Notes under the pieces: generated by a model | The model's input: the letters and a program-made list of their open reading frames with translations, nothing else | Told to the model about the DNA's origin: nothing | Database searches by the model: none | Source of the DNA: a virus | Strand: one strand, 5' to 3' | Length of the DNA stretch: 31,726 nt | IMG/VR virus record: IMGVR_UViG_3300041409_001213 | Span: 1 to 31,726 of that record | Translations under genes and position numbers: made by a program | In this document: one piece after another, positions 12,340 to 21,648 of the stretch | Layout: each line of letters begins with the position of its first letter | Numbering within the stretch: position 1 is the stretch's first letter

Positions 12340-14711
12340 TTCCACACCTCCAGAGATACCCGCAGCGGGGCCGCGGCCTCTTCGAATCCAAGGACCACGA
12401 AATCGGCGCCCGCGTCGAGCCCGAGACGACTCCGGGTGACCGTTACCGCTGGGCCGATCTCCGTCGAGAGCGCGGCCGACTTGACCGGCACCTTGTACAT
12501 GTCGTGCCGCACCTTCCAGATCGCGAGCAGGCGCACCGCCTCGGCCTGCGCCACCGCCTGCGTCACAAACTTGGTGAGCACGGTGAGGACGCGGGCGTTG
12601 GGGTTGCCCTCTTTCACCGAGGCGTCACTCTCCTCGGCGTAGCGCCACTCCTCCGTCGCAAACTGGTACCGGGCCGCGCTCACCGTGCCGGCGAGATCCT
12701 GCGGCCCTTGCACCGCGTAGTTGTGGCCCCAGCCCACGCGGACCTTCCAGAAGGGCAGGCCTTGAGGAACCACCTCGAACGGGCCGAGGATCGTCGACGC
12801 GTCGAATGCGGTGATCGGCGACGCCGGCACTCCCTCAAACCGGCCGATCTGGTAGAGGTCGGTCGCGCGGGTGATCAGGTGATAGCAGCCAGCCCCGTCG
12901 AGCACTTCGCTAAGCGTGTCCAGCGTCGTCGCCTCGGGGTTCGTGCCGTCGATGTAGATCCCGATCGCGCTGCGGTTGGCCACCTCCAACGCGTCGAACG
13001 AATCGGTGCCGAGCCCGTCCGGATCAGTGCGCCCACCGTGGCGCGTGACGATCCGGCGCGCCACCGTCGACGTGCTGTTGACGTACCCGCTGTCCCCCGC
13101 GTCGCCCCGTACGCAACAGGTGACCTTTCCCACGGGGTTGGCGGTCAACTGGAAGATGCCGCGCGTCAGATCCTGCGTCCAGCCCAGTGTTCCCGCCTTG
13201 GTGACGATGGTCACGCTCGGCCCGGCCGAGCCCGTGGTGAGCGAGGTCGTGACGGTGAAGCTCGTGGCGCTCACCGTCGCCACCGTCTTGTCGCCGTTGT
13301 TCGCGACCGAGCCCGAGAGGGTGACGATCTGGCCGGGTACCAGGGACGACGTGTCGTCTGAGGAGCCGCAGGTGATCGTCATGCCGGCGAAGGAAATCGA
13401 CGTCGACGTGAGCGCGAAAGGGGGATAGAGCGGCAACTCTTTGTCCCGGACCTCCTGAAACTTCCTGACCGCGCGGTCGTGGACTTGGTAGATCCGCCGC
13501 GCCAGGTCGACGGCTCGCGGCTCCAGAGAGAGCACCTCGCCATACGTCAACGGCATCGCGGTGCCCGCGACGCTCTCCGGCGCCCAGGCGCTCGTTTCCC
13601 AGGTCGCGCCGGTGATCGTGGCGTTGAGGCCGTTCGGACCCGAATCCGCCGCCGTCGCTCCGGTGCCTTCATCCATTCGCCAGAGTCCGCACAGGGATGC
13701 CTCTGCGCCGCCTGGGCGGGCGAACATGAAGTCGGCTACCTCCGTCGCCGAGAGAGCCTTGCTCCACACCGAGACGCTCGAAATACGGCCGCGAATGTAG
13801 GTGCCGCCCTGCGCAGAGCCGCCAATCAGCAGCCAGCCTTTATTCCCCGGTGGGTCGCCGGTGAGGGTGCCGCTCGTGTACACCAAGACGCGATCGACGT
13901 AGAGCCTCACCTTGTGATCCGAGTGGTCGTAGACACCGGCGAAGTGGTGCCAAGTCGAAGCCTTGATGACGGCCGTCGAATAGTGGCTCACGGTCGAGAA
14001 CGCGCGGTTGTAAAACGTGAGCTTGCCGCTACCCCCGTCGAACAGAGACAGGCCCCACCCGTCGCCGCCGTCGTCTTTCGTGACGAGCCGCTGTCCGGCC
14101 GTGGTGATGTCCGCGGTGAAAAACCAACCCTCGACGGTGTAGCTGCCGATCTGATCGAGGAGGGTGCTGTCGCTGGCGTCGACGGCATCCGTGTCGGATG
14201 CGAAGGCGAGGCACTGCGGAGAATAGCTCCGCGTCTGGATCGGCGTGGCGAGCTTGAAAAGGTTGTCGCGCAGGCGTAGCCGCACCTCGCGGTCGCTCAC
14301 GATCGCGTCGCCGTCGGCGGTCCCGTTAAACACCACGCCCGCCTGCGCGAAGGTGAGGCGGGTACCGTTCGATAGCGTGCCGCCCATCTTGACCACGATC
14401 GTGCGGGCGTCGAAGCTGTAGGTGCGGAGGTAATCCAAGCCTCCGTCCGTGTTATCCCAGATCATCTCTCCCCAGTCGAGCTGGGCCAGACCGCCGATCT
14501 TTCCCGGCGCGAACATGCTCCGGCGCAACTGGTACGGCTGGAGAACTCTCGCCTCGTAATAGGTGTTGGCCGGCGAGTCGGTGGGCTCTGTGGTGAAACC
14601 GCCGCTGGAGAATCGCAGCGTGGTCACAGCAGCGCCGTCCCAGGGCTCGGCCTCGACGAAAAACTCCCGCTTCGCGTACGGATCGGCCAACAGATCTTCG
14701 AACACGCTCAT
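12336..14711 (-). CDS. Phage tail protein with LamG-like lectin domain
   Basis: This 791-aa protein follows the tape measure gene, where hub and tip proteins lie. Residues 1-160 form a beta-rich, tail-hub-like N-terminus (EVRLRLRDNLFKL near 142-154). About 165-378 is a LamG/concanavalin-type jelly roll. It shows YTVEGWFF, WHHFAGVYDHSDHKVRLYVD and GRISSVSVWSKALSATEV, then WRMDEGTGATAADSGPNG, in the order typical of that fold. The region 430-530 is Thr/Ser-rich, and the C-terminus (about 550-791) is again hub-like, ending in an all-beta section. The lectin domain probably binds host surface glycans. It sits between N- and C-terminal tail segments, which suggests an inserted domain. Confidence 0.8.
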   Translation of the reverse strand: MSVFEDLLADPYAKREFFVEAEPWDGAAVTTLRFSSGGFTTEPTDSPANTYYEARVLQPYQLRRSMFAPGKIGGLAQLDWGEMIWDNTDGGLDYLRTYSFDARTIVVKMGGTLSNGTRLTFAQAGVVFNGTADGDAIVSDREVRLRLRDNLFKLATPIQTRSYSPQCLAFASDTDAVDASDSTLLDQIGSYTVEGWFFTADITTAGQRLVTKDDGGDGWGLSLFDGGSGKLTFYNRAFSTVSHYSTAVIKASTWHHFAGVYDHSDHKVRLYVDRVLVYTSGTLTGDPPGNKGWLLIGGSAQGGTYIRGRISSVSVWSKALSATEVADFMFARPGGAEASLCGLWRMDEGTGATAADSGPNGLNATITGATWETSAWAPESVAGTAMPLTYGEVLSLEPRAVDLARRIYQVHDRAVRKFQEVRDKELPLYPPFALTSTSISFAGMTITCGSSDDTSSLVPGQIVTLSGSVANNGDKTVATVSATSFTVTTSLTTGSAGPSVTIVTKAGTLGWTQDLTRGIFQLTANPVGKVTCCVRGDAGDSGYVNSTSTVARRIVTRHGGRTDPDGLGTDSFDALEVANRSAIGIYIDGTNPEATTLDTLSEVLDGAGCYHLITRATDLYQIGRFEGVPASPITAFDASTILGPFEVVPQGLPFWKVRVGWGHNYAVQGPQDLAGTVSAARYQFATEEWRYAEESDASVKEGNPNARVLTVLTKFVTQAVAQAEAVRLLAIWKVRHDMYKVPVKSAALSTEIGPAVTVTRSRLGLDAGADFVVLGFEEAAAPLRVSLEVWK

Positions 14712-17700
14712 CTACCGTCCCCCTCGAGCTACTTGAGCATCCGACCGGAAGCCCCGAAGCTCGGTCAGAAGCTCGGCCGCGTCGCCGGCGGCCTGCCGGC
14801 GGTGCGTGTCGATCGCCAGCACGATCGGCGTGACGCTGAAGCCCACGTTGCCGCCGGTCGGCTGGATCGGTGGCGCCGTGCCGCCCGTGCCGGTCCCCGT
14901 CGTGGATCCACGCCCGCCGAAGTTTCCGCCGACCTGAACGTTTCCGAAGATGGTCCCGGACTGCGACCCGATCAGGCGCGCGTAGTCGCCGAGCACCTGC
15001 TGCATCAGGCTCTCGATCCCCTGGGAGCCGTAGGCGCCCTGGAAGACGTCGCGGAGCTGGTTCGCGAGGTCGTTGAACCGGTTGCGCGCGTCGATGTCGC
15101 CGCCGAGAGCGAGAGCCAGGTTCTCCCGATACTGGCGGAGCGCCTCCTCGTACTGCATGGCCGGCGTCAGTGGCGAGTTGCTGCCCAACAGGAACGAATC
15201 GCGGCCACGGATAAGCTCTTCGGTCGACCGACGGAATTCGTCCGCCGCCTCGCGAGCGGCCTGCGCCGCCTCCTCGAGACGCCGGGCGTAAAGCTCTTGG
15301 ACGCTGTCGCCACCTGGCGGGGGCGGCGGTCCCGGCGGGTGCCAGTTCTTCCCGCCGGGAAGATCGTCGGCGTGGGCGTTGATCCAGTCGAAGCCCTCCT
15401 GAAGGATGCCGACTTGCGCGTCCGTCAGGTATCCCAGGCTCTTCACCAACTCAAACTCCGCACGCAGCTGCACCATCTTGAGCTGGAAGGTGATGATCTC
15501 TTGGTTGCGAAGCAGGTCTTGCCGGAGCTTGTCGTCGGTGATGATCTCGGCGAGCTGGCCGGTGAGCTCGCCAAAGGCCTGCTGGCTCAGGAAGCGGAGG
15601 TGCCGCTCCTCGGCCGCGTCGATTCGGGCCAAGCCCCTGGCGATCCGCTCGGCGCTCCAGCCCATGTCGTGGGCGTTCTTCAGAAACTCGGCGGTCAGCT
15701 CGTCGGCCTTCGCCTGGACCTCGGCGACCGCGTCGGAGAAGCCCGACTGCTTGAACGGGTTCTTCTCGAAATCCTTGATCTTCCCGTACATCTCCTGCGT
15801 GGCCTGCTGGCGGAGCAGGGCGATCTCTTCCCGGCGTTTTCTGTTCAGCTCGTCGAGCAGCTGCGCGTCGCCGTGGGCGTTCTTGATTTCTTCCTCGAAC
15901 TGCTTGTTCAGCTCGGCCAGCGCCTGCCCGAAAGCGGAGAGCTTCTTGAGGTCGAGAGCCTTCAGGAAGTCGCGTACCTGCTGGCGATCGTCACCTACCG
16001 TGGAACCGGCGCCCCCACCGTTACGGCCGCCGCGCGGTATCAACTCTCCGGGATCGATCAGCTGAATCTCGTTCAGCGAGTTCGCCAGATCCTCCAGCGC
16101 GCCCAGCTGCGCTTGGAGAGCGTCGAGCATCGCATCGCCGCTGCCGGTGATCACCGCCGCCGCGGTGCCTACGATGTACGTCACGTAGGCGAAGGCCCGT
16201 CCGAGACCGCTGAGACCGCTGCCGTTGGGACCACCCAACCCACTCCCTCCACCGCCGCCGCCACCAATCAGGCGCGCGTGCGACTGGTATTCGAGGAGCC
16301 GCGCCTTGGCTTCGAGCACCATGACGTTGACGTTGGCCCGCCGGAGCACCAAGTCCGCGTTGTAGGCGCGCATCTGCGCCGCCTGAATTTGCGCTTCCTC
16401 GGCGGCGGTCCGCTGGCGGCCGGTGATGGCGTCGCGGGCGGACAGGCGCGACGAGATCTCTGCCGACGCGAGGTCGGCGAACCCCTGGGTCACCGCCGGG
16501 GTCACTTCCCGGAGCGTGGAGAGGGCCGCCCGAAGTTCGTCCAGGTGAGCGGCGTTCTGGCGAATCTGGACGATGGTGTCCGGTACGCCCAGGTTCGCTA
16601 TCTCATTGAACGCCGACATCTCTTTCTGAAGAGCCTCGGCGGTTTTCGCCATGCTTGCCTTCAGGGCCTGCTTTACCAGCGGCGACAAGCCTCGAAACTC
16701 GCTGTTCTGAAGAGCGAGGACCAGGGCTTGTTCCATCGCTTCCTGCGCGTCGTTGCCGAACCGCGCCACGATCTCGCCCGCCATCTTGATGTAGTAGGTC
16801 TTGTCCTTCCCTTGGCCGTTGGAACCGACCGTGATCGATTGCTGGAGATTGAGAAACTGCGCGTCGTATTCCTTGGCGAAGGCCCGGATGTTGTCGACGA
16901 ATCCGGAGAGTAAGTTGCCCAACGATTCGACGCTCTTGCCGGAACCGAGAGTGCTCACCGCGCCGATCGAACCGGCGCCGATCGTCAGCTCAGCCCACTC
17001 GCGCCGATGGGTGCCAATCCACGATTTGACGCCCAGATAGATCGCCGCGAACACGGCTACCGTTCCGAGCGCGGCACCTGCACCAGCAGCAGCGCCACCG
17101 CCGGAGCTGCTCGCGGACCCAATACCGGCGGTGCCAGAACCGAACCACGCCGGTGCTCCTCCTCCGGCGTCGCCGCCCGATCCGCCCGCGATCTTTGCGG
17201 CGCGCGAGACGGCCGCGGCCTTGACTTGAACCGCGGTCCACCGAAGGAGCCACTCCGCCATCGCCCGCGCCCAGGTGGCAAGCCAGCTCTTCACAAGATC
17301 GGTGACCGAAACTTTCGCACCGGTGACCCAATCCGCGAACGCGCCGACCAGGCTGTCGCGCATCTGGCCACCGGCTTGCTTGATCGGCTCTACTAGGTGC
17401 TCGTGAATCTGTTTCGCGTATTCGGCGTTTGCCAGCTCTAGCAGCGCTCCCTTGGCAATTTTTACGGCATCCAACCATCGCTGGCTGAAGTTCTCTCCCG
17501 GCAGGTTGTCGTTTGCAATCCGAACCGCTTCCGCCGTGGTTTGGTGATCGATCGCCCATTGACGAGCGGCATCGGAGGACATTCCGAGAACGGAGATTTC
17601 CTCGTGAATTTTGGCAATCGTATTGGAGAACGCCTTCGAGCTGATCTCGACGGCCGCTCGCACACCGCGGGCGGCCTGCGCTTCGAGGGCGACGCGCCGG

Positions 17701-20060
17701 CCGAGCGCGGCGGTATATTTTGCCTGAGCTTCCGCTAGGTTTGCTTGAATATGGGCGTATTCCTCGCTCCCATCTGAGGCTGTATTGAGAGCGAGTTTCA
17801 GCTGACGAATCTCAGTTGCTGTTGTCGCAATTCTTTCGGAGCATTGCTCCAGGGTTTCGCCGAGCTTCTCTCGGAAGCTGACCGAAAGAGAAGCGAGCGT
17901 CACGTCCGATTCGGCAAGGCGTGAACGCAGGGCGTCCGCCCCTGCGCGGGCGCGATTAGTCGCCTCTACGGCATCAAACATCGCCCCGGTCCATTCCTCG
18001 ATTTCTTCCCTGTCCTTCGGCGCAAGCGTGAGTCCTTGATCGGCGAGCCGCTCGCGCGCCTTCTCCACCTCCTCAGCGATAGCCTTCAGACGAGCGAACG
18101 CGCGCTCGGCCTCAGGTCCGATTCCGGCCGCCACGGATTCCTTCTGCTTGAAGGCGGCCTCGCGCTGGAGATCGGCGATCATCTTGCGGACGGCCTCGCG
18201 AGCCTTCTCCTGGGCCTTTGTGAACTCGCCGGTATCGCCGGCAGACTTCGCGGCGGTGTGGCCCACGCGGGCTAGCTCTTTTTCCAAGAGACCGCTCTGC
18301 TGCCCCAGCTCGCGAGCGTGCCCCTTGGCATCCTCGTAGGCGCTAGACAGACCGTCGATCTCCGCAGACGCTTTGCGCGACTGAGCCGCCTGAAGAGCTA
18401 GAAGGCCTAATGGGCCGAGCGCCAGACTCGCGTTGGCGTCCGGGCGAGGGGGGCCGTTGGCGGCCAGTTCCCTCTTCGCCTTGTTCAAGGCGTAAAGCGC
18501 TTTCAGTGCATCGGAGTTCGCCGCCGCCGACTCGACGGCGACCCTCTTTCTGATTGCGTCGGCGTAGCCGTATTCCTCGGCCGTTAGGGCGGCCTTTCGC
18601 TGGCGGAGCTGATCCAGGTACTGGAAGAGCGAGGCGGAATTCGCCAGCTCTTTCTGCTGGACCTCGTAGGCTTTCTCTACAGCCGCGATATAAAGCTTCA
18701 TTCCGGCATAGACGATCGCAAGGGCGACCGCCAAGCCGGCTAAAGGGCCAATCAGCCCACCCACGCTGGCGGCCCTGGCCGTGGCAGTGCCCGCGGCGGT
18801 CTGCGCCTCGGCCAGGCGCACGTTGGCGGCGGCAGCCTTCGCGGCAGCTGCATCGTGGGCGATGAGTTTCCGGTTGGTCAGGTCGAGCGCGGTTCCAGTG
18901 CGGGTGATGGCGATCGCGGCGGCAATTTCGGCCTCTGTCATGGCGCCCACGGCGAGTACCGCTTCGCCGACGACAATCGTCTTGATGGCCACGCGACGGG
19001 CCGCCGCGGCGGCAGCTTGAGCGGAGGCCAATTCGGCCAAAGCTGCCGCCTCTGTTGCCGCCGCACGAGTGGTAATCGCGATGCCCAGTACTCCATTCGC
19101 TGCAATGGCACTGCGGGCAGCTACGACAAAGGCATATAGCCACTGAGCGGCTTTCACAGCTATAAACAGCTCGAAGCCCACTCGAAGCAGGGCGACGTTG
19201 GAGATCAGAAACTTAGAGACCTCGGCCACCAACTTGATCGCAATGGCGAGATCCTGGCCGATCTCCCGCGCCAGCGCGGTGAAGTCCGCCGACGTTGCGG
19301 CGGACTGGAGATCGTTCGCGAGGCCTACCAAGACGGGCGACAGCTCCCCGCCGATCGCCTCGAACAGCTCGCCCACCTGGTTTTTGAGCGAATCGATCGC
19401 GCCGCCCATCGTGTTCCGGGCCGCCGCGGCGCTGCCGCCGAAGGCGACCTGGAGTTCCTTGAGGATGATGGCCTGGGCCTTCTCCGCCTGTCCGGTGTCG
19501 AACAGGGTCTTGATCAATTTCTTTTGCTCGTCGGTGAAAATGATGCCGAGCTTGAGCGCTCCAGAGAGGGAGCCCTCCAGGAGCTTCCCTATCCCTTTGG
19601 CTCGGCTCTCCAGATCCCCGCCCAGCTTGGCCGTCATGTCGAGCACGGCCGCGGTGGCATCTCTGAAGTTGTCGCCCTTGATCTGCCGGAAGGTCAATAG
19701 AACTTTTTCAGCGCCGGCCACAGCCTCGTCGGAATATCGGGTGACATTCTGGAACTCGCTCGCCATCTGGGCGAGCTGCTCCGCGGTGAGGCCGGCGGCA
19801 CCACCGGTGCTGATGACGCTGGCTCGAAGCTGGGCGAGAGAATCCTCTGCTTCGGAGGTTTCGCGGATCACGCGACCGAGGAACGCCAGGCCACCAAACG
19901 CGAGGAAGGCGCCGCGCAACTTACCAACGACCCCCTCCAAGCCGGCCACCCGCACCTGTGCGTTCAGCGCGCCGCCGCCGATCGCCCGGAACGTGGCCTC
20001 GGCCTCTCGGGAGCCACCTCCCTTGAGGCCGATCGCGATCTCGATGTTGAACTTGGCCAA
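14712..20060 (-). CDS. Tape measure protein
   Basis: At 1782 aa this is the longest gene; by the usual ruler rule of about 1.5 angstrom per residue it implies a tail near 260 nm, or less if it is processed. It starts at a TTG immediately after the chaperone stop; no nearby ATG fits. The N-terminus (FNIEIAIGLKGG, then coiled-coil helices with LTAEQLAQMASEFQNVTRYS) is a typical TMP start. Hydrophobic spans occur at about 320-360, 440-470 and 1000-1030. Between them lie long Ala/Glu/Lys-rich coiled coils and a Gly-rich segment near 980-1000. Near the C-terminus there is a Gly/Pro/Thr-rich linker. TMPs set tail length and help DNA enter the host cell. Which family, and whether a lytic domain is present, cannot be told by eye. 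Confidence 0.95.
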   Translation of the reverse strand: MAKFNIEIAIGLKGGGSREAEATFRAIGGGALNAQVRVAGLEGVVGKLRGAFLAFGGLAFLGRVIRETSEAEDSLAQLRASVISTGGAAGLTAEQLAQMASEFQNVTRYSDEAVAGAEKVLLTFRQIKGDNFRDATAAVLDMTAKLGGDLESRAKGIGKLLEGSLSGALKLGIIFTDEQKKLIKTLFDTGQAEKAQAIILKELQVAFGGSAAAARNTMGGAIDSLKNQVGELFEAIGGELSPVLVGLANDLQSAATSADFTALAREIGQDLAIAIKLVAEVSKFLISNVALLRVGFELFIAVKAAQWLYAFVVAARSAIAANGVLGIAITTRAAATEAAALAELASAQAAAAAARRVAIKTIVVGEAVLAVGAMTEAEIAAAIAITRTGTALDLTNRKLIAHDAAAAKAAAANVRLAEAQTAAGTATARAASVGGLIGPLAGLAVALAIVYAGMKLYIAAVEKAYEVQQKELANSASLFQYLDQLRQRKAALTAEEYGYADAIRKRVAVESAAANSDALKALYALNKAKRELAANGPPRPDANASLALGPLGLLALQAAQSRKASAEIDGLSSAYEDAKGHARELGQQSGLLEKELARVGHTAAKSAGDTGEFTKAQEKAREAVRKMIADLQREAAFKQKESVAAGIGPEAERAFARLKAIAEEVEKARERLADQGLTLAPKDREEIEEWTGAMFDAVEATNRARAGADALRSRLAESDVTLASLSVSFREKLGETLEQCSERIATTATEIRQLKLALNTASDGSEEYAHIQANLAEAQAKYTAALGRRVALEAQAARGVRAAVEISSKAFSNTIAKIHEEISVLGMSSDAARQWAIDHQTTAEAVRIANDNLPGENFSQRWLDAVKIAKGALLELANAEYAKQIHEHLVEPIKQAGGQMRDSLVGAFADWVTGAKVSVTDLVKSWLATWARAMAEWLLRWTAVQVKAAAVSRAAKIAGGSGGDAGGGAPAWFGSGTAGIGSASSSGGGAAAGAGAALGTVAVFAAIYLGVKSWIGTHRREWAELTIGAGSIGAVSTLGSGKSVESLGNLLSGFVDNIRAFAKEYDAQFLNLQQSITVGSNGQGKDKTYYIKMAGEIVARFGNDAQEAMEQALVLALQNSEFRGLSPLVKQALKASMAKTAEALQKEMSAFNEIANLGVPDTIVQIRQNAAHLDELRAALSTLREVTPAVTQGFADLASAEISSRLSARDAITGRQRTAAEEAQIQAAQMRAYNADLVLRRANVNVMVLEAKARLLEYQSHARLIGGGGGGGSGLGGPNGSGLSGLGRAFAYVTYIVGTAAAVITGSGDAMLDALQAQLGALEDLANSLNEIQLIDPGELIPRGGRNGGGAGSTVGDDRQQVRDFLKALDLKKLSAFGQALAELNKQFEEEIKNAHGDAQLLDELNRKRREEIALLRQQATQEMYGKIKDFEKNPFKQSGFSDAVAEVQAKADELTAEFLKNAHDMGWSAERIARGLARIDAAEERHLRFLSQQAFGELTGQLAEIITDDKLRQDLLRNQEIITFQLKMVQLRAEFELVKSLGYLTDAQVGILQEGFDWINAHADDLPGGKNWHPPGPPPPPGGDSVQELYARRLEEAAQAAREAADEFRRSTEELIRGRDSFLLGSNSPLTPAMQYEEALRQYRENLALALGGDIDARNRFNDLANQLRDVFQGAYGSQGIESLMQQVLGDYARLIGSQSGTIFGNVQVGGNFGGRGSTTGTGTGGTAPPIQPTGGNVGFSVTPIVLAIDTHRRQAAGDAAELLTELRGFRSDAQVARGGR

Positions 20061-20426
20061 CTACCCGCCGCCCTCACGCTTGGCGTTCTCGCGCAGGATG
20101 CCGTCCATCTCCCGCCAGGCATCAAGGCAATACGCCACGACACCGGGATCCGAGATCTGGTGCACCTCGCGCAGGATCACGATCCCCTCCGAGAGGAGCG
20201 CGGAGCCGTTCGCATCACTCGCGAGGAGGTGATAGCTCTCCATGGGGAGCGAGTTGCACGGCCACGGCTCGGGGACCTCTTCCCCGAGCAGCTCGCCCAC
20301 CAAATCTTCCCAACTTCCCTCGGCACCGGCATCTTGTAAACCCTTGAGCTGAGCCTCTAGCTCGCGGCGCTCGTGGTCTCGCAGCCGCCCCCAGCGGCCG
20401 AGGCGCCAGCCGAGGACGGCACGGAG
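20061..20426 (-). CDS. Tail assembly chaperone, frameshifted T-like extension
   Basis: This segment is read only by ribosomes that shift -1 at the slippery site 20432-20426. From there the -1 frame is open for 121 codons to the stop at 20061-20063, giving a 345-aa fusion (224 + 121). The first part is Arg/Leu-rich (RRELEAQLKG). The second half ends in a helical domain with SLPMESYHLLASDANG and AYCLDAWREMDGIL. A GTG at 20303 could give a separate 80-aa product, but the frame has no stop up to the slip site and the G/GT position immediately before the tape measure gene argues for frameshifting. The fusion would bind the tape measure protein through this part, as GT does in lambda. Confidence 0.75.
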   Translation of the reverse strand, partial: LRAVLGWRLGRWGRLRDHERRELEAQLKGLQDAGAEGSWEDLVGELLGEEVPEPWPCNSLPMESYHLLASDANGSALLSEGIVILREVHQISDPGVVAYCLDAWREMDGILRENAKREGGG

Positions 20427-21097
20427 TTTCCCAAGGCTCCTCGCGAGGTGGCAGCGTTATCGCGCGTAATCCGAGCCGCCTCGGCGAGAATCCACTGCTG
20501 GAGTGCCCGGCCGAACGGCTGGCCCGGCGTCATTCCATCCGGTCCCGGCTCGCCCGAGAAGGGCATCCCGGAGCCCACCCACTGCTCCGAGCGCAGAAGT
20601 TCTTGGATGTCCTTCCGATCGGTGATCTCGACGTCGCGGCCTTGTTCGTCACGCTCGATCACCTTCCTGATGAGCAGGGCCACGTGGTCCGCGTTGCTGT
20701 TCCAAATGACGTCGAGGTCGGCGTCCGTGAGATCTTCTCGGTCCGCGTACTCGAAGAGCCGCTCTTCGAGCCGCCGTTCGCTCTCGAGACGCCGGGCTTC
20801 CTCCGCCTGGTCGGCTTCCGCCGCTTCCGCCGCCGATTCGACCTGGACAGTTCCGAGGCGTTTCACCAACCGCGGCTGTTGCTTCGAGGCCTGGACCGCG
20901 GCCTTCAGCTGCTCGCCCCTCGCAACGATCTTCATCGTCTTGCGAAGGAGTGGATTCGACCGAAGCGCCTGCTGCTGCGCGGCGCGGAACGCCGGATCGG
21001 TGTCCGACAGAATTTCGAACCGAGCGCCGAGATTCCAAGCGTCGGCTACGAGATCGCTCGCGGCGACGGAGGCCAGTCTTTCTTCCATCCTTAACAT
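20357..21097 (-). CDS. Tail assembly chaperone (G-like)
   Basis: The start ATG at 21095-21097 follows AAGGAG by nine bases. The 246-aa product has a helical N-terminus (VADAWNLGARFEILSDTDPA), a long Glu/Arg-rich charged helix (about 95-140) and a GxGMPFSGEPG-type loop near 185-195. Most copies end in frame 0 at 20357. A fraction shifts at 20432-20426 to make the longer protein. Chaperones of this type coat the tape measure protein while the tail tube polymerises and are absent from the virion. The gene order (tail tube, chaperone, tape measure) is the standard siphovirus one. Sequence similarity to lambda G itself is not evident by eye; the call rests on position and the frameshift. Confidence 0.75.
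   Translation of the reverse strand: MLRMEERLASVAASDLVADAWNLGARFEILSDTDPAFRAAQQQALRSNPLLRKTMKIVARGEQLKAAVQASKQQPRLVKRLGTVQVESAAEAAEADQAEEARRLESERRLEERLFEYADREDLTDADLDVIWNSNADHVALLIRKVIERDEQGRDVEITDRKDIQELLRSEQWVGSGMPFSGEPGPDGMTPGQPFGRALQQWILAEAARITRDNAATSRGALGNSVPSSAGASAAGGGCETTSAAS
20426..20432 (-). other. Programmed -1 ribosomal frameshift site, GGGAAAC
   Basis: The heptamer is read G GGA AAC in the zero frame (codons 223 and 224 of the gene starting at 21097), fitting X-XXY-YYZ. Lambda uses GGGAAAG in its tail G gene at the same gene position. Slipping back one base joins the zero frame to the 121-codon downstream frame that ends right before the tape measure start. Confidence 0.85.
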
Positions 21098-21180
21098 CGG
21101 TTGCTTCTCCTTTCGAGAAAAATCCTCGCCGCGGGTGCCGGAAGGCCGGAGCGCCTCGGCCGGCTGGGCTGTTCCAGGCA

Positions 21181-21233
21181 GGAGAACCGCCTTCTCCGCG
21201 CCCGTTTGCCCCGCGACGAAGAAACGGTTTCTT
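21181..21233 (-). promoter_or_regulatory. Two small hairpins in the tail tube-chaperone gap
   Basis: The 134-bp gap between 21097 and 21232 holds no gene I can support. A 15-base palindrome at 21219-21233 (AAGAAAC, one centre base, GTTTCTT) overlaps the tail-tube stop, and GGAGAA (21181-21186) pairs with TTCTCC (21192-21197). Neither is followed by a T-run, so a true terminator is not shown. They could trim the message and lower chaperone expression relative to the tube protein. Confidence 0.4.
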
Positions 21234-21639
21234 ACGAGGTCGCGCGCGTGATTGCGCCGGACCCCTTGAACGTGTACTGCGCACCGTGAATGTCTCCCGG
21301 CGAGCCACTGATCGGAGTGACCTTGCTCACGAGCACGTTGCCGCCCCACAGCGGGTTAGTGCTCGACGTGCTGGCGTCCTGAGCCTTCCCAGTCCAGGCC
21401 ACCAACGTGTTCAGCGCGCCCCAGAGGTAGGCGTCGAGGTCGAAGGCGGAATCCTTTTTAAAGGTGACGTTGAGCGAGTAGGACTTGAGACCGCCGAGGA
21501 TTTCCTCCCAGCCGGCAGAAGCCATGTTTGTGGTGGACCCCTCGGCTGCGGAGATTTCGAGGGTCATCTCGTTTACCTGGGCGGCGAGGTCATTCCCGCC
21601 GAGGCCGAGTTGGGAGCTGAGGACAATGCGCTTGGACAT
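21232..21639 (-). CDS. Major tail tube-like protein, copy 2 (short)
   Basis: This is a 135-aa protein; the start ATG follows GGAG by six bases. The N-terminal half shows VNEMTLEISAAEG then TTNMASAGWEEILGGLKS. This parallels MASTAEDRVTNFASGGWEEV in the 241-aa neighbour, so the two are related. The rest is beta-rich (YSLNVTFKKD, DAYLWGALNTLVAWT) and ends KGSGAITRATS. The order and size fit the siphovirus tail tube fold (Ig-like beta barrels). Which of the two genes makes the tube, and whether the other is a tail-end or minor variant, cannot be decided here. It precedes the chaperone gene, as a major tail protein usually does. Confidence 0.75.
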   Translation of the reverse strand: MSKRIVLSSQLGLGGNDLAAQVNEMTLEISAAEGSTTNMASAGWEEILGGLKSYSLNVTFKKDSAFDLDAYLWGALNTLVAWTGKAQDASTSSTNPLWGGNVLVSKVTPISGSPGDIHGAQYTFKGSGAITRATS

Positions 21640-21648
21640 GGATGTCTC

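Noticed and set aside
14733-16913. Long plus-strand open frame of 726 codons opposite the tape measure gene
   Set aside because: It is antisense to a clear, continuous tape measure gene and has Val/Leu/Gly/Arg composition typical of the complement of coiled-coil coding DNA; no neighbouring plus-strand operon or RBS supports it.
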